The notes beneath the pieces are model-generated. The model worked only from the letters and a program-made list of their open reading frames with translations. It had not been told where the DNA came from and did not search any database. Shown piece after piece: positions 57,967 to 64,000 of a stretch of DNA of 64,000 bases. The first letter of the stretch is position 1. Each line of letters opens with the position of its first letter. Source of the DNA: Amphiura filiformis (lineage: Eukaryota > Echinodermata > Ophiuroidea > Amphilepidida > Amphiuridae); the NCBI RefSeq assembly GCF_039555335.1, contig NC_092637.1, forward strand, positions 7,770,038 to 7,834,037, in the 5' to 3' direction. A program made the translations under genes and the position numbers.

Positions 57967-59040
57967 CTAGTACATGTAGTTTTCCTGATCAGGTCTACTA
58001 TCACGGAGACAACGGTTCACCAGGTGATTTGAAGAACCACACCTAAAACAGGTACGATGAGGTTTTGGACACATATTCACTAAATGATTCTCAGATCCAC
58101 AGCGGTAACATAACGTTTTCTGGTTTTGAATGGACAATTTTGTGATTTGATCTTGTAATTTCTGCAAGATCGGCATCACCTCAGTTTCATTTTCAATGTA
58201 GCCCTTGTATGTATTTTTTGAGAGGTGCCAGCATATTTTTATACCCAGACTGAATTGAACGGATCGGTTTTCTGCTTAACTTTTCTGACCTTGAATACGG
58301 GAAGAGATTTTAATGGCTAGTCTTACAGCCTCCTCAAGACTATCAGGCTCTTTATAGTAAACCAGGTTCTGAACTTCCACATTACCAATTGCATCAATAA
58401 AATGATCCTTACTCATGCTTTCCAACATTTTGTATGGGGCTTCTGGATATGCATTTTTGACCAATCTACGGATAGAATGAGCCAAGTCCGGGAAAGATTC
58501 ATCCGGTTCCTGAGTACGATTCTTCAACCAGGCGCTAAAATCTCTTCCTGTTCCTCAGATCCGAATCTTTTACTTAAGCATTTTACCAGATCCACAAATC
58601 TTCCAAGTGAATTTGGGTTTATATCTAACACCTCCCTAGCTACTCCATCTAGACTAGCACCCAAGTACAGTAACTTCTCATGTTCATCCCATTTATTTAG
58701 CTCACTGATCATATTAAATTGGATCAAATAATCAGGCCATGAACAAGTGCCATCGTAGGCAGGTGGTTTTAATTTATTGCCCATTTTGAAAGGCCGTGAG
58801 GGTGCTTCGTTAAGACGATGATCACCATCCACCCATTCTGGTGCCTCACTATCATTTTTATTTTCCTGGCCCTCAAAATTTCCCTGTGGAGGAATTTGGG
58901 AACCACTGAGAGTTAACCTGGTTTCAGCTCCTTGCTGGCTAGAAGTAGTGTTTCTAGTTTGTAATCTTGTTTTGGGAATCCTTTGGGATTTTCTTTGGCT
59001 TTTATAATAAAAATTTCCCAGGTAAACCTGTTGAAGATAC
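57967..59040 (-). pseudogene. Ty3-type gag, decayed
   Basis: Minus-strand frames contain the gag core KLKPPAYDGTCSWPDYLIQF, the block LLYLGASLDGVAREVL, a KDHFIDA segment, and two CX2CX4HX4C zinc knuckles (CYRCGSENHLVNMC and CFRCGSSNHLVNRC). The reading frame is broken near 58530 and again near 58270 by apparent single-base changes, and no pol follows the final stop near 57967. It is homologous to the plus-strand gag at 62201-63551. Gag forms the particle and binds RNA; this copy cannot make an intact product. Confidence 0.85.
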
Positions 59041-59649
59041 TATTTTAATTATATGCAAGAGTTTGATGGTACACGTTGAGGTTATTTTATGTTAAAGCTC
59101 GAAATTTTGAATTTTGTGCAATAAATCGAACCAAAACAAATTTTAAAAACACTCATTAGCTTGACCTCTGACTCAGTGGATACGGTAAACAAGTTGTTGT
59201 GCGAAGTCAGGATAATGGATCTGTCACTACAACCAAAGTTTAAAATGTTTTAAATTTACATGTGATCGAAGTACTAGAGTAAGTAAAGTAAGAAATATAG
59301 AATGTTTTGATCTGTGTTGTTCTGGAAGGTGATCTTATGGGTGACTTTCTGGTACGGTACCAGCTCACGGAGTTGGATTGTGGTGTTGTTGTGCTTGCAT
59401 TGTTGTTGCGTGTACTGTATAGTGTATGGTGTTACGGAAGCTTAAAATTACATACAGTACTGAGTACTGACATGTCTTCATGTCAGACAGGTTGCGTATG
59501 GGAAGGAATTTGTGGGATTTGCTTCAGGAACAGTACAGATCAGATTACCCTGTTTTTTTTAGAAAGAAAGTGAAACGGCAAGTAGACTTCTTGATGTTTT
59601 GCTTTCACATATTATTATACTGACCACAACTACAGGACCCCCCGGTTCC
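59041..59649 (+). other. 3' internal remnant upstream of the plus LTR
   Basis: Only the last 50-60 bases have a clear counterpart in the minus element. A frame at 59307-59573 has no recognised domain. The junction between the minus-oriented gag remnant and this plus-oriented segment lies at about 59.0 kb. Confidence 0.4.
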
Positions 59650-59667
59650 CATTTCGGGTACGAAATG
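59650..59667. other. Conserved 7-bp hairpin near the polypurine tract, copy 2
   Basis: CATTTCG, loop GGTA, CGAAATG. The stem is identical to copy 1 at 54914-54931. Confidence 0.75.
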
Positions 59668-59678
59668 TTTTTGGTCGT

Positions 59679-59687
59679 CGGGGGTAG
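59679..59687 (+). other. Polypurine tract beside the plus LTR
   Basis: CGGGGGTAG directly before TGTAAC. It shows that this LTR also has a 3' internal end on its left, not just host flank. Confidence 0.7.
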
Positions 59688-61441
59688 TGTAACAAAGTGG
59701 TCATTTACCTGTTTTCATATAGATGTCTTCACCCATCTGAGAGGAGCTAGAGTAGGCCCTCTATTGTTTATTAATACAATCAAGCAAAGGAATCAGGGGG
59801 GATGGGAGCATGATCATAGGGTTGACCCTGATTGGTCAAGCACTAAAAGATCAAGGTCATGTGAAACTTTTGACCAATCAGGGCCCGTCCAAAAACCTGG
59901 GCCTTCCCGTCCAAAACAGGGACGCCGTCGGGACACTCTTGTCAAAAACCTCACGAGAGGCAGTCGGTGTGAAGATTGTGCAAGTTTTGTTTCGCTTTTA
60001 AGCAGTTTTACTATTTTGGATAGGTTAGTTTCAGGTATGTGAGAGTTTGGGGGTGGCGAGGGTCGGCCCAAAGACCCGGAGGGAGGGGGTTTGGGGGTTA
60101 TTTTTACTATTTTTACTAATTTTCTTTGCTTGATTGTATTGGGGACGCCATGCGAGAACAGACTGCTAGCACCAGGCAGATGGGGAAAGGTGGAGTCGGG
60201 AACATGTCTACAACCCAAATTACATCTCTAATTTAGGCCTTGTAAAAACTGTTTAGTGATACTTTTCTTAGGATTATTTTAATTAAAACCTTTGGGCGTT
60301 TATCGCATGCGGAAATGCTAGTCGGCATAGAAGTGACACTATAGCGCTACTTGGAAAAGGTTTTGGGCTGAATACGCTACATGGCGTGAGGTCCTTCAAA
60401 TTCTCAAGCTTAGTAGACATGTCAACCCACGCACCTTCCCTCTATATTGTCAGTTGTCGTTCCCCCATGAGTATTAACATTGTTTTTATATGCATGATAG
60501 GAATCCCCTTTATCTTTTTTATACTTCAAACTTTAAGGTCTTTCATGAAAGACAAGACGAAGACACTTTGGATCCCTTTATGTACTAATCGTTTTCCAAG
60601 ACGGTCCCTAGGTTTGTGGAGTGGAACCGTTGCATAGTACATGTGCCTATGCATAGCACGGGACAACGCTACCGCTGTGTCCCGTGCCACTGACTTATGG
60701 CCATTAACGCATGAAAGTATACGTGCATGCATGCGTGGAAATTTCCAGGTCATGTTTAGAGCTTTCTGTAGGCCCGAATTAATGTTTGGCTTCGTGCGCC
60801 GACCGTTTTCAGCCAGGTCACATTTCAAAAACCCTTGTTTCACTAATAAATCTTCGTCTGGTCTTTTATTTATTAAAACAATACATCCCGGTGATGCTTG
60901 CCAATATTTCTGGGGAAATATGGGCAAGATTTGGACCCTTAATAATTTAGTATAATCTTAGTAATGTATACTCTGTTGTATATGAAATTGTATTTGGAAA
61001 TGAAAGTAAGAAAAGAACTGCATAGACTCATGGAATACGTAAAGACACAACATCATCGTCTCTCTTGTCAAATTACTTTATTAATAAAAACAACTTTGCT
61101 ATAAAACATGTAAATATGAACAGTACGTTAGCGAGGTTAATTAATAAAATTAATGTAACTCCTTAGGCTTTCAAATAGTAAACTTTTGAAGGAAATCTAT
61201 TGTTTTAACTTTGCATGCTCTGGGATCACGACTACATGATAGATATTGAGCATATTGAATTACGATCTTAATCACGGCATAAATAAGTGCTCGTGTAGAA
61301 AGTGCAAGAATGAGTGGTTTCTTTCTCGGGTGGGAGATTTTAGTATGATTGTATAGGGTTCAGGTTTTCACGAGATCCTTATAGGCTTTCCCTCCAGTCG
61401 TTTTGTTTCCTAAAATTACCCCAGGCTTCCACTCCGTCACA
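59688..61441 (+). mobile_element. Ty3-type LTR, plus orientation
   Basis: TGTAAC to GTCACA, 1754 bp, homologous to 53186-54893 in reverse. It contains inverted CCAAT boxes (ATTGG at 59831, CCAAT at about 59874) and a shared AATAAA at 61083-61088 after TCTCTCTTGTCA. A primer binding site follows one base after its end. It is flanked on the left by a polypurine tract, so it may serve as the 3' LTR of one element and the 5' LTR of the next. Confidence 0.88.
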
Positions 61442-61442
61442 A

Positions 61443-61462
61443 TGGCGTAGTCCGGGCAGGAT
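61443..61462 (+). other. Primer binding site, tRNA-Ser-like
   Basis: TGGCGTAGTCCGGGCAGGAT. TGG plus CGTAGTC complements the CCA and acceptor stem of metazoan serine tRNAs, and GGCAGGAT complements their T arm, with two extra bases between. Several Ty3-type elements are known to use tRNA-Ser. Confidence 0.65.
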
Positions 61463-61604
61463 CAGTTTCTTTTCTATCAAGACAACTAACCTGAGAAATC
61501 TTGTAAATTTAAATTAAAGGAATGGAGAGGACGATTTTAGGAACTCCACGTCAGAGGGTGGCTGCAGTGCAAGCGGAAAAGAGGGTCTTTCAAATAAAAA
61601 TGTA

Positions 61605-62033
61605 ATGCTCGACCAAAGTCTACAAATACAGCCAGGATTACTGGATGGAAAAATTCAAGAAGTGTCACTTAAATGGTTAATTGACACGGGTAGCTCAGTC
61701 ACAATTATCAGTAGTCATGTGTTTGAACAGATTCCTAAAATTAAGCGCCCTTATTTGGAGCTAGCTCAAAAAGTTTTGATCTTGGCTGATGGACAGTGTG
61801 TGGAAGTAAAAGGGGTTGGTAAATTTGATGTAGGATTAAGTGAAATGGAGATTGAGCACGAGATTTGGGTCGCAGACTTACCCATAGATGGAATCTTAGG
61901 AGTGGATTTCCTTAAAATACACAACTGTCAGGCAAATTTTCAAAATGGCGGAAAATCGGTGCGCAGAGTAGTACCCAGTCAACCCCTGGAGGACATTTCT
62001 GATAAAACAGAGTGCTGTTGTGTTTTATTATGA
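61605..62033 (+). CDS. Lone retropepsin ORF between LTR and gag
   Basis: 142 codons from ATG 61605, with the frame open back to 61518. It carries the aspartic protease signature WLIDTGSSVTII (near residues 25-36), a flap-region ADG and the GILGVDFL block near residue 98, so the retropepsin fold looks complete. Such proteases cleave Gag-Pol as dimers. It is unusual in three ways: it lies before gag instead of after it, it ends in a stop with no reverse transcriptase, and its last residues are ECCCVLL, which fits a CaaX prenylation box (CVLL). It differs clearly from the pol-encoded protease at 63548 onward. It may be a remnant of an older element left by deletion, or a retained accessory protein. 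Confidence 0.75.
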   Translation: MLDQSLQIQPGLLDGKIQEVSLKWLIDTGSSVTIISSHVFEQIPKIKRPYLELAQKVLILADGQCVEVKGVGKFDVGLSEMEIEHEIWVADLPIDGILGVDFLKIHNCQANFQNGGKSVRRVVPSQPLEDISDKTECCCVLL

Positions 62034-62200
62034 ATAAAGGAAACGAGCTGACAAGCCGAAAGTAACTTGTAAATAAAATAATTTAAAAAAAAAATTTATC
62101 AAAACTTATTGAAATGTAAAAATTATTTAAAAATAAATAAAATAGATCAACATAGTCTCAAAACCCTTTCTTTTTCAGAAGACATTTAGCGCAAAATAAT
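62034..62200 (+). other. AT-rich leader with a 3' splice-site-like signal before gag
   Basis: An A-rich stretch is followed by CCCTTTCTTTTTCAG ending at 62178, a good polypyrimidine-AG acceptor 22 nt before the gag ATG at 62201. A donor upstream of the protease ORF, such as CTTGTAAAT near 61501, would let gag mRNA skip that ORF. Inference only. Confidence 0.4.
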
Positions 62201-63551
62201 ATGGAGACTACGGAAGGGGCTGTGCTTAGATCTGGGAGACAAGTAGGAACTTCAGGACCGAATAGCGATGCAGAGTCTAGCGAAGGGGCTGTGGGAGGTC
62301 AGGCACTAAACCCTTCAGGAGAAACAGGAAGGGGTGAGTCCCGTCCAAAGACTCCTGGAGTCAGGGAAGAAACGGTGGAAAAATCTGTCCGCCCTAAAAG
62401 CAAGGCAAATAGGGGTAGAGTTGAGCGAGAAATTCCCAAAACCCAACAAAAACAAATTGAGGATGGGGAGGAAAACTCGGATTTTGAGGATGCCAGCGAA
62501 GAACATGAATGGGCTGGGGTGAAGGGAGTAATATGGCCGAAATGATCAAAGCTGTTCAAGCCATACAATGTAGCCTGACTGAGCTTCAGGAGGCCAATAA
62601 AAATTCCACACGTGCCCAAACTCCGCAGACCCATCATGAGTCAGTAGCGGGCAAAGATGGTAATATCCTCTCAAGTTCTCATGCTGAGTTTACTCACCTT
62701 CCATATCCCAATATCCCTTACGTTACACCAGGGAAAGCCGTGAACAAACTTAAACCGCCGGTTTATGATGGCACAACATCATGGCCTGACTATTTAATTC
62801 AGTTCAACATGATATCTCAACTAAATGACTGGAGCGAAGACGAAAAATTGCTCTATCTTGGGGGAAGCCTTGGGGGCGTGGCAAGGGAAGTATTGGGAGA
62901 CATTGATCCGATGCTTAGAGGTAGCTTTCTGGATTTGGTCCAATGTTTGAGTAAGCGATTTGGTCCAGAGAAACAGGAAGAGGTGTTTCGTGCCCTTCTG
63001 AAAAATAGAACGCAGGGCGTAAACGAGAACTTCCCTGATCTTGCACATTCTATAAGGCGCATGACCAAAAATGCGTACCAGGGGCTGCATACTCTATGAT
63101 TGAGATTATCGCCAAAGATCACTTTATTGATGCGCTAAGACAGCCAGAGGTCCAGAACATGGTGTATTTCAAAGAGCCTATCGATCTGGACGAGGCAGTG
63201 CGTGTTGCCATTAAGATCGCTGCTCGTAGTGAGGGCCCCCAGAACTCGGGTAGGAAGCCAGTCAGGAGTGTACAAAATAATCGTGACAGGGAGGCAAAGA
63301 AAGAGTCTGAAAATGTGATGAAGGTACTCCATGACTTGCAAAGGAAAATGGGAGGTATAGAGGCTCGCGTGAATCGGGTTGCTCAGAGGCAGATCATAGT
63401 CTGCTACAATTGTGGAAATGAGGGCCATCGCGTGAAAGACTGCCCCAAACCCATGGGACCAAAATTCTTGGGTTGCTTCATTTGTGGAAGTGCAGACCAC
63501 TGGCGAAACCGCTGTCCTCAGCTGAGGGAAAATTCAAATCAGGGAAACTAA
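62201..63551 (+). pseudogene. Ty3-type gag, recently broken
   Basis: The N-terminal frame (62201-62545) is acidic and low in complexity. The middle frame (62509-63099) holds the gag core KLKPPVYDGTTSWPDYLIQF and LLYLGGSLGGVAREVL. The last frame (63096-63551) holds KDHFIDA and two zinc knuckles, CYNCGNEGHRVKDC and CFICGSADHWRNRC. A single-base loss near 63079 separates the last two frames. The shift between the first two near 62510-62530 may be another break, unless gag starts at a later ATG. The zinc knuckles bind genomic RNA. The final TAA overlaps the pol frame. Confidence 0.85.
63542..63548 (+). promoter_or_regulatory. -1 ribosomal frameshift heptamer GGGAAAC at the gag stop
   Basis: In the gag frame this reads G GGA AAC followed directly by TAA. 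The pol frame is exactly -1 relative to gag and is open through this point. GGGAAAC is a known slippery heptamer of type-D and lentiviral gag-pro junctions. Downstream, GACC/GGTC and ACCG/CGGT pairings could stall ribosomes, but I did not model a pseudoknot. Confidence 0.75.
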
Positions 63552-64000
63552 GTCAGACCGTTCTCGAGGGTCAGAGCGCGGTAGTAAATGAAATCTCAGA
63601 GAGACCCATAAATTTGGACAATTTGGACATGCACAAAGATGGGGCGTATATTTCGGGTAGGGTCCATGGGGTGCCACTATCTATGCTTATCGATTCAGGA
63701 TCTTCAGTGTCCATCATTAATCCTAGTATATACGAGCAAATACCGATATCAGACCGACCAGTATTAGAACCTGTTAACGAGAAAATGGTAACAGCAAATG
63801 GAGAAGATATCTCTTGCGAAGGGAAAGGTACTTTCTCGATAGAAATAGACGATACCAGTTTCGAGCTCACAATATGGGTAGCTGGTATCGAGGTATCTGG
63901 TATAATTGGTTATGATTTCCTTTCTAGTCAAAAATGTCAGTTAGACTTTGCTAACGGTGCTTTGCTTATGGGAGAGCTCCCTGGTTCTCCATACCATGAA
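63548..64000 (+). CDS. Ty3-type pol, protease part (runs off the window)
   Basis: This is the frame -1 to gag. After about 35 linker codons it encodes a retropepsin: YISGRVHGVPLSMLIDSGSS with active-site DSGS near 63690, a TANGED flap region, and GIIGYDFL near 63910. It is uninterrupted to the window edge. Reverse transcriptase, RNase H and integrase should follow beyond 64000. No break is seen in the visible part, unlike gag just upstream. Confidence 0.85.

Noticed and set aside
59307-59573. 88-codon frame upstream of the plus LTR
   Set aside because: No domain recognised and no counterpart in the minus-strand element; could not be supported as envelope or any other gene.

Overview
The window looks like nuclear DNA from a marine invertebrate deuterostome. 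It is AT-rich and intron-rich, the splice junctions are GT-AG, and it is packed with TA- and TTAA-flanked foldback elements, mariner remnants, satellites and Ty3-type LTR retroelements. The frequent short AGGCCTAT-type words fit an echinoderm or a relative, but that is a guess from composition. There is no bacterial-style operon and no CRISPR array.

Bases 1-10623 hold the best gene, on the minus strand. Nine consecutive exons, open and joined in consistent splice phase, encode about 570 residues of a Plavaka-like (CMC/EnSpm group) DDE transposase domain. Both ends are incomplete. Introns carry foldback elements, yet the exons show no stop or frameshift, which favours a host-maintained, transposase-derived gene or a young intron-containing transposon. 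A second, divergent gene lies on the plus strand at 16343-22862. Three phase-0 exons encode the C-terminal 159 residues of an unrecognised protein. Between the genes is a 4.7-kb block of duplicated GGGGCCC-rich repeats that contains three perfect DR1 nuclear-receptor-type motifs.

Bases 23 to 30 kb are intergenic and rich in mobile elements: nested palindromic MITEs, long hairpins, a tRNA-like gene, a 1.25-kb TIR element carrying a nested TTAA MITE, and short tandem arrays. From 31.9 to 33.8 kb the 15-mer GTTACCTACGAATAC and close variants recur ten times. From 34.8 to 37.1 kb a 42-bp minisatellite of about 54 copies keeps long frames open on both strands; the minus frame is unbroken for 802 codons.

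From 37.9 to 53.2 kb a satellite of about 1 kb per unit (14 units) is built around a TTAA-flanked foldback element. Every unit carries a CRE palindrome, TGACGTCA. The array is interrupted by a 546-bp insertion and a 1.1-kb TTAA element, and is then cut by LTR retroelement sequence at 53186.

Bases 53186-64000 are a rearranged pair of related Ty3-type elements in opposite orientation: a minus-strand LTR with a decayed gag, and a plus-strand LTR with a tRNA-Ser-like primer site, a lone retropepsin ORF, a broken gag, a canonical -1 slippery heptamer and the start of pol. The rest of pol lies outside the window. Conserved parts shared by the two copies (LTR termini, inverted CCAAT boxes, a poly(A) signal, and a hairpin beside the polypurine tract) define the family.
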